Source of the DNA: Acidobacteriota bacterium
GTDB lineage: Bacteria; Actinomycetota; Actinomycetes; Actinomycetales; Micrococcaceae
DNA: 5,076 nt
Assembly (NCBI GenBank): GCA_019352125.1
Contig: JABBNV010000121.1
Location: forward strand, 2,872-7,947
Direction: 5' to 3'
Shown piece by piece: positions 1 to 5,076 of the stretch; within the stretch, counting starts at the first letter, position 1, and every line of letters begins with the position of its first letter. The notes under the pieces were generated by a model. The model ran no database searches and had not been told where the DNA came from. It saw only the letters and a list, made by a program, of their open reading frames with translations. The translations under genes were made by a program, and so were the position numbers.

Positions 1-15
1 ACGCTCTTCCGATCT
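1..15 (+). other. Residual Illumina adapter sequence (not genomic)
   Basis: These 15 bases, ACGCTCTTCCGATCT, are identical to the 3' end of the standard Illumina TruSeq read-1 adapter. An exact 15-base match at the very first position of a record is not expected by chance. The simplest reading is that an untrimmed adapter was assembled into the contig end, so the native sequence starts at base 16. The adapter identity is established knowledge, the match is seen directly, and the contig-end conclusion is inference. Confidence 0.93.
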
Positions 16-39
16 CTTCACTCCTCGCTCCAGAGCCCC

Positions 40-68
40 TAGACAACGGGGGTTACCCTCTCTAGCTT
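40..68 (+). promoter_or_regulatory. Possible sigma70-type promoter for the ABC transporter operon
   Basis: TAGACA at 40-45 differs from the TTGACA -35 consensus at one position. It lies 17 bases before TAGCTT at 63-68, a weak -10 element. Transcription would begin near base 75, ahead of every candidate start of the ATPase gene. The -10 match is poor and the site is close to the damaged contig end, so this is only a candidate. Confidence 0.25.
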
Positions 69-71
69 TAG

Positions 72-87
72 AACATCGGCCCATGTT
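72..87. promoter_or_regulatory. Short inverted repeat, possible operator
   Basis: AACAT at 72-76 and ATGTT at 83-87 form a perfect 5-base inverted repeat around a 6-base spacer. It overlaps the predicted transcription start and lies before the ABC transporter ATPase gene. Drug-exporter operons of this type are often controlled by a TetR- or MarR-type repressor binding such a dyad. No regulator gene is visible because the contig ends here. The repeat is short and could be chance. Confidence 0.22.
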
Positions 88-145
88 GTAGTAGCGGCCG
101 TGCCGCGTGCAGCTTGCACCCGGAAGCAACATGGTGGGAGGAAAT

Positions 146-931
146 GTGCCGTCAGCAGGTGCGCACCGAGCGGGCAGGATTGTTAGCGCCACAGCCCTAT
201 CCGTGCAGAATCTCCACGTTGTCCGAGGCAAGAAACCAGTTTTGCAGGACGTAAGTGCCACCGTCCCCACCGGAGCGGTGGTTGGGCTGTTGGGACCCTC
301 CGGAAGCGGCAAGACAACGCTGCTGCGAGCATGTGTAGGGGTCCAGCGAATCTCCTCCGGCAGTATCACGGTGCTTGGGCTGCCGGCAGGTACCGCGTCG
401 CTGCGGGAGACGGTTGGATATGTTACGCAGGCCGCCAGCGTCTACAAGGATCTGACCGTTGAGGAGAACGTTCGGTACTTTGCGGCGATCCATGGCCGTA
501 GCCGTATAGAGGCAACCACGGCCATCAGCGATGTGGGGCTCTCCAAGCTGGCCAAACGTACCGCGCAGAGCCTTTCCGGCGGTCAATTCAGCCGGGTATC
601 ACTGGCCTGCGCGCTGGTAACTGCACCCCGGCTGCTGATGCTGGACGAGCCGACGGTGGGCCTGGACCCAGTACTCCGGGCGGATTTGTGGGCGCAGTTT
701 GCCCAACTTTCCACCAACGGCACCACCTTGGTGGTCTCCAGCCACGTCATGGAGGAGGCAAGCCATTGCGACTCCTTGCTGCTATTGAGAGCTGGCAGGC
801 TGTTGGCTGCGCTGACACCCGGCCAACTGCGTGAACGTGGTCAGTCCGAGGACCTTGAGCTGGCTTTTCTGCACCTCATTCAATCCACTGACGTTGAATT
901 CACTGACTCTGCTCAGGACGGTGCCGCGTGA
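146..931 (+). CDS. ABC transporter ATP-binding protein (ABC-2 / DrrA-like exporter)
   Basis: This is the cytoplasmic ATPase of a two-gene exporter; it should hydrolyse ATP to drive the permease encoded next. Numbered from the GTG at 146 (261 residues), it has Walker A GPSGSGKT at about 50-57, the Q-loop glutamine at 95 (YVTQ), the signature LSGGQ at 143-147, Walker B LLMLDEP at about 163-169, a D-loop GLD at 172-174 and the switch histidine at 200 (SSHVMEE). The set is complete, so the protein should be active. The single nucleotide-binding domain is normal for DrrA/CcmA-type subunits. I chose GTG 146 because GGGAGG sits at 136-141, four bases before it. ATG 131 has a weaker GGAAG, and GTG 107 has no visible ribosome site although an in-frame stop at 92 allows it. 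The substrate cannot be told; drug or antibiotic efflux is typical of the family. Confidence 0.93.
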   Translation: MPSAGAHRAGRIVSATALSVQNLHVVRGKKPVLQDVSATVPTGAVVGLLGPSGSGKTTLLRACVGVQRISSGSITVLGLPAGTASLRETVGYVTQAASVYKDLTVEENVRYFAAIHGRSRIEATTAISDVGLSKLAKRTAQSLSGGQFSRVSLACALVTAPRLLMLDEPTVGLDPVLRADLWAQFAQLSTNGTTLVVSSHVMEEASHCDSLLLLRAGRLLAALTPGQLRERGQSEDLELAFLHLIQSTDVEFTDSAQDGAA

Positions 932-1683
932 ACCCGCGGATGATGATGGCAACCACTGTACGAGTCCTGGCACAGTTGCGTCAGGATCCACGAAGCATTG
1001 CCCTGATACTGGTGGTTCCAGCTGCACTGTTGGCTTTCTTCTATTACCTGTTTGACAATGAAACGCTTCGACCGGGGGCGCCACGCACCTTTGATCGCGT
1101 TGGACTGATTATGCTGGCAATCTTCCCGTTTATTGTCATGTTTCTCATTACCTCCATCACCATGTTGCGGGAGCGCACGTCCGGCACGCTGGAACGGCTG
1201 CTCACCACGCCTATTCACAAGGCAGATCTGTTATTCGGCTACGCCATTGCGTTTTCCATTGCGGCTACCTTGCAGGCGCTGGTGTCAACCGCGGTAGCAT
1301 ACTGGGCGTTTGGCCTCAGTGTTGCGGGGAGTCCTTGGCTGGTGATTCTGGTTGCGGTGCTCACCTCCGTGCTGGGAGTCGCGTTGGGACTGTTGGCCAG
1401 CGCTTTTGCTCATACTGAATTTCAGGCCGTGCAATTTATGCCGGTGGTTGTGATTCCACAACTGCTACTGTGCGGACTTTTTGTGGCCAGAGATTCCATG
1501 AATGGCGTACTGCAGGCTATTTCCAATCTGCTTCCACTGAGCTATTCGGTGGAAGCACTGCAGCAGATTGCGGAAAATATGGACCCAACGTCCACCATGT
1601 GGGGAGATGTGCTCATTGTGGCGGCGTTTGTGGTGTGCGGATTGATCCTGGCGTCCCTGACACTGCGACGCCGCACTGCCTAA
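928..1683 (+). CDS. ABC-2 type transporter permease
   Basis: This is the membrane subunit of the exporter (251 residues). Six hydrophobic segments are visible at about 23-42, 58-80, 101-123, 136-160, 168-187 and 227-247, the usual ABC-2 permease topology. The motif RERTSGTLERLLTTP at 81-95, after the second segment, is typical of the family and probably forms the coupling helix that contacts the ATPase. LPLSYSVEAL near 202-211 is also family-like. The GTG start overlaps the ATPase stop as GTGA, and AGGA at 915-918 can serve as ribosome site, so the two genes should be translationally coupled. Two copies with two ATPases would form the exporter. The charged tail RRRTA ends just after the last segment, so the protein looks complete. 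The exported substrate is not evident. Confidence 0.93.
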   Translation: MNPRMMMATTVRVLAQLRQDPRSIALILVVPAALLAFFYYLFDNETLRPGAPRTFDRVGLIMLAIFPFIVMFLITSITMLRERTSGTLERLLTTPIHKADLLFGYAIAFSIAATLQALVSTAVAYWAFGLSVAGSPWLVILVAVLTSVLGVALGLLASAFAHTEFQAVQFMPVVVIPQLLLCGLFVARDSMNGVLQAISNLLPLSYSVEALQQIAENMDPTSTMWGDVLIVAAFVVCGLILASLTLRRRTA

Positions 1684-1737
1684 CTTTCGCGGCGATTCTG
1701 TTAGCCCGGGCGCAGCACCGTGTCAGAACAGACTGTG

Positions 1738-2631
1738 TCAGAAAAGTACGGTGGCAAACAGCCCCACGTGTTCAAAGCCCACCCGCTCATAGCTCGCTCT
1801 GGCCCGATGATTGAATTCATTCACGTAGAGGCTCACCACAGGCGCCACATTCAAGCCCCGATGAACGACTGCGGTCATATAGTCAGCGCTGAGGCCGCGG
1901 CCTCGATACTCCGGAGCCAGCCACACTCCCTGGACTTGGGCAGCATCTGCAGACACCGCGCCCAGATCCGCCTTGAAAATCACGGCTCCATCTTCACCAA
2001 GATGGCTCAAGGAATGTCCAGAACGGATCAAGGAGGCCACGCGGCGCCGGTACGGTTCCGCACCGCCAAGAAACGGCGAGTAGCCAACTTCTTCGGTAAA
2101 CATAGCCACCGCTGCTGGCAACACCGCTTCGAAGTCCTCACTACGGCTGGGCGAAAGATGTAGATTCCCCGGTGTCGCTGGACGGCGTCCAATAGCCAGC
2201 AGCGGCTGCTTGGGACGAACTTCCAAGGCTGTGACGCCATGCCGCTCCATGGCTGCATAAATTCCCATGACGGCGTCCGCTGGCCCAAAAATAGAGGAAA
2301 TACTGCGGCGGCTGGCAACTAACCAATCGCCATATTGCGCACAGTGCTCGGCGGGAACTTCAATGGGCACCACGTTGGCGCCAATCCAGCAGGCGCTCAG
2401 CAATTCGCCGTCGTTGTTAAAGCACCCCAGGATCACTGCACCCGAATAGGGCGGAACAGCGCTTGAATACAGCTCCAGCTGCGAAGCAACAAACACGTTG
2501 GCCACCGGGTTGCGGGCAACCAGAGTGGCCAGCACTGACGTGTCCTGATGAGTCAGGGCTCGTAACGAGGAACCGCGCGGATAGCTACGAGACGCTAACC
2601 ACGGGGTTACCCTTGCGCGTATCGTCGCCAT
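1738..2631 (-). CDS. GNAT family N-acetyltransferase with N-terminal DUF4081-like domain
   Basis: This 297-residue protein should transfer an acetyl group from acetyl-CoA to an amine; the acceptor is unknown. The C-terminal GNAT fold shows the acetyl-CoA loop YRGRGLS at 242-248, preceded by the strand VQGVWLAPE, and NEFNHRARASYERVGF at 271-286, the usual last helix and strand. The N-terminal part, from about 24 (LRALTHQDTSVLATLVARNPVANVFV), resembles the DUF4081 domain found in actinobacterial proteins encoded beside ispG, such as Rv2867c of Mycobacterium tuberculosis. The ATG at 2631 lies inside ispG (47-base overlap) and is preceded by GGGGGAG with a 4-base spacer. This adds about 22 residues before the recognisable domain. 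The next plausible in-frame start, a GTG at residue 33, would truncate that domain. Translation is probably coupled to ispG. Confidence 0.9.
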   Translation of the reverse strand: MATIRARVTPWLASRSYPRGSSLRALTHQDTSVLATLVARNPVANVFVASQLELYSSAVPPYSGAVILGCFNNDGELLSACWIGANVVPIEVPAEHCAQYGDWLVASRRSISSIFGPADAVMGIYAAMERHGVTALEVRPKQPLLAIGRRPATPGNLHLSPSRSEDFEAVLPAAVAMFTEEVGYSPFLGGAEPYRRRVASLIRSGHSLSHLGEDGAVIFKADLGAVSADAAQVQGVWLAPEYRGRGLSADYMTAVVHRGLNVAPVVSLYVNEFNHRARASYERVGFEHVGLFATVLF

Positions 2632-3751
2632 CGGACTCCCCCATCTCCTCAGCTAGCCGCATTGCTTCCTCAATGAGTGTCTCAACAATTTGGTCCTCAG
2701 GAACAGTCTTAATGACCTTTCCCTTAACAAAGATCTGGCCCTTGCCGTTTCCGGAAGCCACGCCCAAGTCCGCCTCGCGAGCCTCACCAGGACCGTTGAC
2801 TACACAGCCCATCACGGCAACGCGGAGCGGAACTTCCATGCCTTCAAGTCCAGCGGTGACCTCCTCCGCCAGGGTGTACACATCCACCTGGGCGCGGCCG
2901 CACGAGGGGCAGGAAACAATCTCCAACTTCCGCGGACGCAGATTCAGCGACTGCAGAATCTGGTTACCCACCTTGATTTCTTCCACCGGCGGAGCAGAGA
3001 GGGACACCCGAATCGTGTCACCGATTCCCTGCGCCAGCAGTGCACCAAAGGCTGTTGCGGACTTGATAGTGCCCTGGAAGGCGGGTCCAGCCTCGGTGAC
3101 GCCCAAGTGCAGTGGCCAATCCCCCTTGCTGGCCAGTAATTCATAGGCACGTACCATGACCACTGGATCATTGTGCTTGACCGAAATCTTGAAGTCGTGG
3201 AAGTCGTGCTCCTCGAACAGCGAGGCTTCCCAGACAGCTGACTCCACCAGAGCTTCCGGCGTTGCCTTGCCGTACTTCTTCATGATAGAAGGCTCCAGGG
3301 AGCCCGCGTTTACACCGATGCGGATCGAGGTGCCGTGGTCCTTAGCGGCCTGGGCAATCTCCTTGATTTGGTCATCAAACTTGCGAATGTTGCCGGGGTT
3401 CACACGCACAGCCGCACAGCCAGCCTCAATGGCCGCAAACACGTAGCGCGGCTGGAAGTGGATATCTGCGATGACGGGAATCTGCGACTTTTTAGCGATG
3501 ATGGGCAATGCTTCAGCATCATCAGCGGAAGGACATGCCACACGCACAATGTCACACCCGGAGGCAGTGAGCTCAGCAATCTGCTGCAGAGTGGCGTTGA
3601 TGTCCGTGGTGGGGGTGGTGGTCATGGACTGGACGCTGATGGGCGAGTCCGAACCAACGCCCACGGAGCCAACCTTGATTTGGCGGGTCTTGCGACGCGG
3701 CGCCAGTACGGGAGGCGGTGCTTCTGGCATTCCTAAGCTGACCGAGGTCAA
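2585..3751 (-). CDS. ispG: 4-hydroxy-3-methylbut-2-enyl-diphosphate synthase IspG (GcpE)
   Basis: This cytoplasmic iron-sulfur enzyme reduces MEcPP to HMBPP, the penultimate step of the MEP pathway to isoprenoid precursors, using ferredoxin- or flavodoxin-type electrons. Its 388 residues fit the bacterial form (E. coli about 372). The TIM-barrel domain covers roughly 20-270, with SVQSMTTTPTTD near 39-50, VRVNPGNIRKFDDQ near 115-128, IGVNAGSLE near 145-153 and KISVKHND near 188-195. The C-terminal domain carries the 4Fe-4S ligands C281 and C284 (CPSC), C316 (GCVVNGPGEA) and E323, all present. I chose the TTG start at 3751 because AGGAG at 3757-3761 lies 5 bases before it; the ATG at 3730 has AGGA directly against it, too close to use. 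The last ~18 residues are a charged tail beyond the conserved LAEEM, overlapping the GNAT gene. The upstream neighbour is not the usual site-2 protease gene. Confidence 0.98.
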   Translation of the reverse strand: MTSVSLGMPEAPPPVLAPRRKTRQIKVGSVGVGSDSPISVQSMTTTPTTDINATLQQIAELTASGCDIVRVACPSADDAEALPIIAKKSQIPVIADIHFQPRYVFAAIEAGCAAVRVNPGNIRKFDDQIKEIAQAAKDHGTSIRIGVNAGSLEPSIMKKYGKATPEALVESAVWEASLFEEHDFHDFKISVKHNDPVVMVRAYELLASKGDWPLHLGVTEAGPAFQGTIKSATAFGALLAQGIGDTIRVSLSAPPVEEIKVGNQILQSLNLRPRKLEIVSCPSCGRAQVDVYTLAEEVTAGLEGMEVPLRVAVMGCVVNGPGEAREADLGVASGNGKGQIFVKGKVIKTVPEDQIVETLIEEAMRLAEEMGESDGDDTRKGNPVVSVS

Positions 3752-3772
3752 AGCTACTCCTAGTGAAGAGAG

Positions 3773-3801
3773 GTTAAAAAGAATTCAGTTGTTAATCAGA
3801 A
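3773..3801 (-). promoter_or_regulatory. Weak candidate promoter for ispG
   Basis: On the minus strand TTCTGA (3796-3801) lies 17 bases before TTTAAC (3773-3778), which matches the -10 consensus at four of six positions. The stretch 3762-3800 is clearly more AT-rich than its surroundings, as expected of a promoter in this genome. The -35 match is poor. The 122-base gap before ispG makes an own promoter plausible, but this exact placement is uncertain. Confidence 0.25.
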
Positions 3802-3830
3802 CGCTCATCGCGCCGTTCGCATTTCCTCAT

Positions 3831-3854
3831 GCAGCCAAAACACCCTGGGGCTGC
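3831..3854 (-). terminator. Possible hairpin terminator after the YciI-family gene
   Basis: GCAGCC at 3831-3836 and GGCTGC at 3849-3854 form a perfect 6-base-pair stem with a 12-base loop, starting 20 bases past the stop of the YciI-family gene on the minus strand. No T-run follows on either strand. Hairpins without T-runs do occur at gene ends in GC-rich actinobacteria, so the call is tentative. Confidence 0.3.
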
Positions 3855-3873
3855 CCGGCAAAGGATGCGGGCT

Positions 3874-4170
3874 CTAGGCTAGTTCAGCGAAAACGCCAAT
3901 TCCAGGAGTCCAGCCACTGACCTTCAAACCTGCGATGGCACTCGCCACGGCAAACGGATCCTGTTTTAGCAGCTCATTGAGTTCATCTTCATCGGCGGCC
4001 TTGAAGAGAATCAGGGCACCGCTGCCATCCGCAAAGGGCCCGGATGCCAGAAGCTTGCCACCCTCATATTGTTCCTGCAACCACGCGCGGTGAACCGGAC
4101 GGTGTTCGTCGCGCAGGGTAGCGGTCTCGGGTGTGTATACATATTCGACGGCAAAAACACTCATGTTCAC
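3874..4170 (-). CDS. YciI family protein
   Basis: This 98-residue protein consists of a single YCII domain, a ferredoxin-like alpha/beta fold. Visible family features are the first strand FAVEYVYTPE, the RDEHRPVHRAWL helix (residues 20-31), whose histidines are the conserved polar positions, and LLASGPFADGSGALILF (40-56) with an aspartate at 48. The domain usually binds a small ligand or acts as an enzyme of unclear specificity; no precise role is known for this subgroup. GTG 4170 is used because GGGGGA at 4177-4182 lies 6 bases before it. ATG 4164, giving the family-typical beginning MSVFAVEY, is equally possible but sits 12 bases from that site. The gene begins 13 bases after the membrane-protein gene, so the two are probably co-transcribed. 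Confidence 0.9.
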   Translation of the reverse strand: MNMSVFAVEYVYTPETATLRDEHRPVHRAWLQEQYEGGKLLASGPFADGSGALILFKAADEDELNELLKQDPFAVASAIAGLKVSGWTPGIGVFAELA

Positions 4171-4183
4171 AGCCTATCCCCCA

Positions 4184-4657
4184 TCACTGCAGCCATAACC
4201 ATTTTGCAGCGGTCGCCACAGCAGCGGCCCAGAACATGGAACTCAATGTACCTATGATGAACCGCTCGCTGGCCGCTGGCGTTTTCTTGAGCTCCGCATA
4301 TCTCCCCAGGCCCTTGATGGCGACAATATAGGCGATCGCCACGGGCTGATCGCCCAGCACAGCCAAAGCAACCGCCAGCCGTTCCAGTACACCGATCAAC
4401 AAGCCACCGCGCAGAATTTCGGTCCCGTCAGCTGCGCGAGTGCCGTCGTCCGCCGTCATGCCCGACGTATCTGCAGCTTCTGGCAGATCGTCAACCGTGG
4501 AGTCCGCGGCCGGATCAGTCTTTTCGTTACGTGGAACGGCGTCCGTCCGCGCTTTGCGGGCATCGGATTCTCTGGCTAGCCGGAGGACGCCAGCTGTGAC
4601 AGGCCAGCCGCCAAGTGCTGCCACCACCATGGCCAGAGCCCACCAGAGAAAGTCCAT
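4184..4657 (-). CDS. Small membrane protein of unknown function
   Basis: I do not recognise a named family with certainty. The 157-residue protein has a hydrophobic segment at 3-24, then a hydrophilic, acidic and Ala/Thr/Asp-rich linker at about 28-80 that is probably disordered. Two further hydrophobic stretches follow at about 85-114 and 132-153. The C-terminal part looks conserved: GVLERLAVALAVLGDQPVAIAYIVAIKGLGRYAELK (89-124), then ASERFIIGTLSSMFWAA (129-145). A similar pattern (LER, AKSxxRFxxL, EYxLIGTLxS) ends some DUF3307-type bacterial membrane proteins, as far as I recall, so a relation is possible. The ATG has a strong ribosome site, GAGGAGG, 8 bases upstream. The YciI-family gene follows after 13 bases. 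No catalytic residues are evident. Confidence 0.85.
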   Translation of the reverse strand: MDFLWWALAMVVAALGGWPVTAGVLRLARESDARKARTDAVPRNEKTDPAADSTVDDLPEAADTSGMTADDGTRAADGTEILRGGLLIGVLERLAVALAVLGDQPVAIAYIVAIKGLGRYAELKKTPAASERFIIGTLSSMFWAAAVATAAKWLWLQ

Positions 4658-4720
4658 GGCGTGCCCCTCCTCAACATGTTCGCAAAATTACGGATAGTTT
4701 CACAGTGTAACCAAGACGAA

Positions 4721-4726
4721 ATTCTA
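4721..4726 (-). promoter_or_regulatory. Candidate -10 element for the membrane protein / YciI operon
   Basis: On the minus strand TAGAAT matches the TATAAT consensus at five of six positions, about 63 bases before the ATG of the membrane-protein gene. No convincing -35 sequence is seen 16-18 bases upstream. An 8-base palindrome AACATGTT (4673-4680) lies between it and the ribosome site. The context, just downstream of a possible terminator, fits a new transcription unit starting here. Confidence 0.3.
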
Positions 4727-4738
4727 GTCACGGGGTGC

Positions 4739-4759
4739 GACAGCCACGGGTGAGCTGTC
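4739..4759 (-). terminator. Possible hairpin terminator after the dehydrogenase gene
   Basis: GACAGC at 4739-4744 pairs perfectly with GCTGTC at 4754-4759. Two more pairs (4745-4752 and 4746-4751) can form beyond a bulged A at 4753, closing a loop of CGGG. It begins about 20 bases past the dehydrogenase stop on the minus strand. There is no T-run after it, as in many GC-rich actinobacterial gene ends. Position and stem support the call; the missing T-run weakens it. Confidence 0.38.
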
Positions 4760-4763
4760 AGCG

Positions 4764-4784
4764 CAGCTAGAAAAACAGCTAGAA
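4764..4784. repeat. Short tandem direct repeat CAGCTAGAA
   Basis: CAGCTAGAA occurs at 4764-4772 and again at 4776-4784, separated by AAA. The second copy contains the stop codon of the dehydrogenase gene (TAG on the minus strand). It may be a small local duplication that copied the gene's 3' end; a function is not evident. Confidence 0.6.
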
Positions 4785-5076
4785 CTTCAGCAAAACTTTT
4801 GAGGAAACAGCGGCGTCTGCAGCAACATCGAAAGCCTCGAGCGCCTGGTCCACTCCCAGCACGTGGGTAACCACCCCAGATACATCCAGTGACCCATCCG
4901 CAAGAGCCGCCAAGACGTCGTCGAACTCTCCTGCAAATCGAAATGAGCCCTTGAGCGTCAGTTCGCGGGTAATGGCCGTCGCCATCGGTACCTCAATATT
5001 TCCGGAGCGCTGCAAGCCAAGGAGCACCACCGTTCCTCCCCTGGCAGCCGCAGAAACTGCTGCAGCCAGCCCCGGA
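4779..5076 (-). CDS. Zinc-type medium-chain dehydrogenase, L-idonate 5-dehydrogenase-like (partial, 3' part)
   Basis: Only the C-terminal ~99 residues are in the window; the frame runs open to the right edge and the start is outside. The visible part begins PGLAAAVSAAARGGTVVLLGL, the last strands of the NAD(P)-binding Rossmann domain, followed by ITRELTLKGSFRFAGEFDDVLAAL and, at the end, AFDVAADAAVSSKVLLKF. Ending in SKVLLKF is usual for medium-chain alcohol/polyol dehydrogenases. The motif LKGSFRF..EF is also found in E. coli L-idonate 5-dehydrogenase (IdnD), which oxidises L-idonate to 5-ketogluconate, so a sugar-acid or polyol substrate is likely. The zinc-binding N-terminus cannot be checked. 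The GTG at 5030 lies within the coding frame and is an internal valine, not a start. Confidence 0.88.
   Translation of the reverse strand, partial: PGLAAAVSAAARGGTVVLLGLQRSGNIEVPMATAITRELTLKGSFRFAGEFDDVLAALADGSLDVSGVVTHVLGVDQALEAFDVAADAAVSSKVLLKF

Noticed and set aside
197..586. Minus-strand open frame of 129 codons opposite the ABC ATPase
   Set aside because: It lies entirely antisense to a gene with all ABC motifs intact and has no recognisable features.
1684..1737. Possible bidirectional terminator between the convergent permease and GNAT genes (TCTGTT at 1697-1702 with AACAGA at 1727-1732; palindrome GCCCGGGC at 1704-1711)
   Set aside because: The stem is short with a 24-base loop, has no T-run on either strand, and the palindrome has no room for a loop. 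I cannot support a terminator call.
2463..3146. Long plus-strand open frame of 227 codons opposite GNAT and ispG
   Set aside because: It is antisense to two well-supported genes, is rich in Ser/Thr/Pro/Arg as expected from reading GC-rich codons backwards, and shows no domain or ribosome site of note.
3471..3920. Plus-strand open frame of 149 codons running from antisense ispG through the intergenic gap
   Set aside because: Most of it is antisense to ispG and it ends antisense to the YciI gene. The composition is that of a shadow frame and no protein family is recognisable.
4779..5030. Dehydrogenase read as a complete 83-residue protein starting at 5030
   Set aside because: The frame stays open to the window edge, the supposed start is an internal GTG valine in a Rossmann strand (GGTVVLLG), and the family is about 340 residues long, so this is a gene cut by the edge.
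1..5076. New defence, mobile or CRISPR-like system
   Set aside because: No repeats of array type, transposase, integrase, reverse transcriptase, nuclease or toxin-antitoxin genes were found. All genes belong to ordinary chromosomal families except one unassigned membrane protein.

Overview
The window looks like the end of an assembled contig from an actinobacterium of the Arthrobacter/Micrococcaceae type. Supporting signs are moderately high GC (mid-to-high 50s percent by eye), frequent GTG/TTG starts, an IspG with the Arthrobacter-style N-terminus, and an ispG-GNAT gene pair like that of other actinobacteria. The genus call rests on remembered protein resemblance and is an inference. The first 15 bases match the 3' end of the Illumina TruSeq read-1 adapter, so genomic sequence probably begins at base 16.

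Layout. Bases 16-145 hold a possible promoter, a small dyad and three candidate starts for the first gene. Bases 146-1683 are a plus-strand two-gene operon: an ABC transporter ATPase and its ABC-2 type permease, overlapping by 4 bases (GTGA). A 54-base convergent gap follows. All remaining genes are on the minus strand. In transcription order (right to left) they are: the 3' part of a medium-chain zinc-type dehydrogenase resembling L-idonate 5-dehydrogenase (cut by the window edge); a small three-helix membrane protein of unknown function; a YciI-family protein; ispG of the MEP isoprenoid pathway; and a two-domain GNAT acetyltransferase whose start lies inside ispG.

How the genes work together. 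The ATPase and permease should form one exporter of unknown substrate. ispG and the GNAT gene are probably co-transcribed and translationally coupled. The membrane protein and the YciI gene are 13 bases apart and probably form another small operon. IspG is the only protein whose exact reaction can be assigned with high confidence.

I see no tRNA, rRNA, CRISPR array, insertion sequence or phage gene, and no new defence or mobile system. The points most worth a second look are the adapter remnant, the absence of dxr/rip1 upstream of ispG, the internal start of the GNAT gene, and the unassigned membrane protein.
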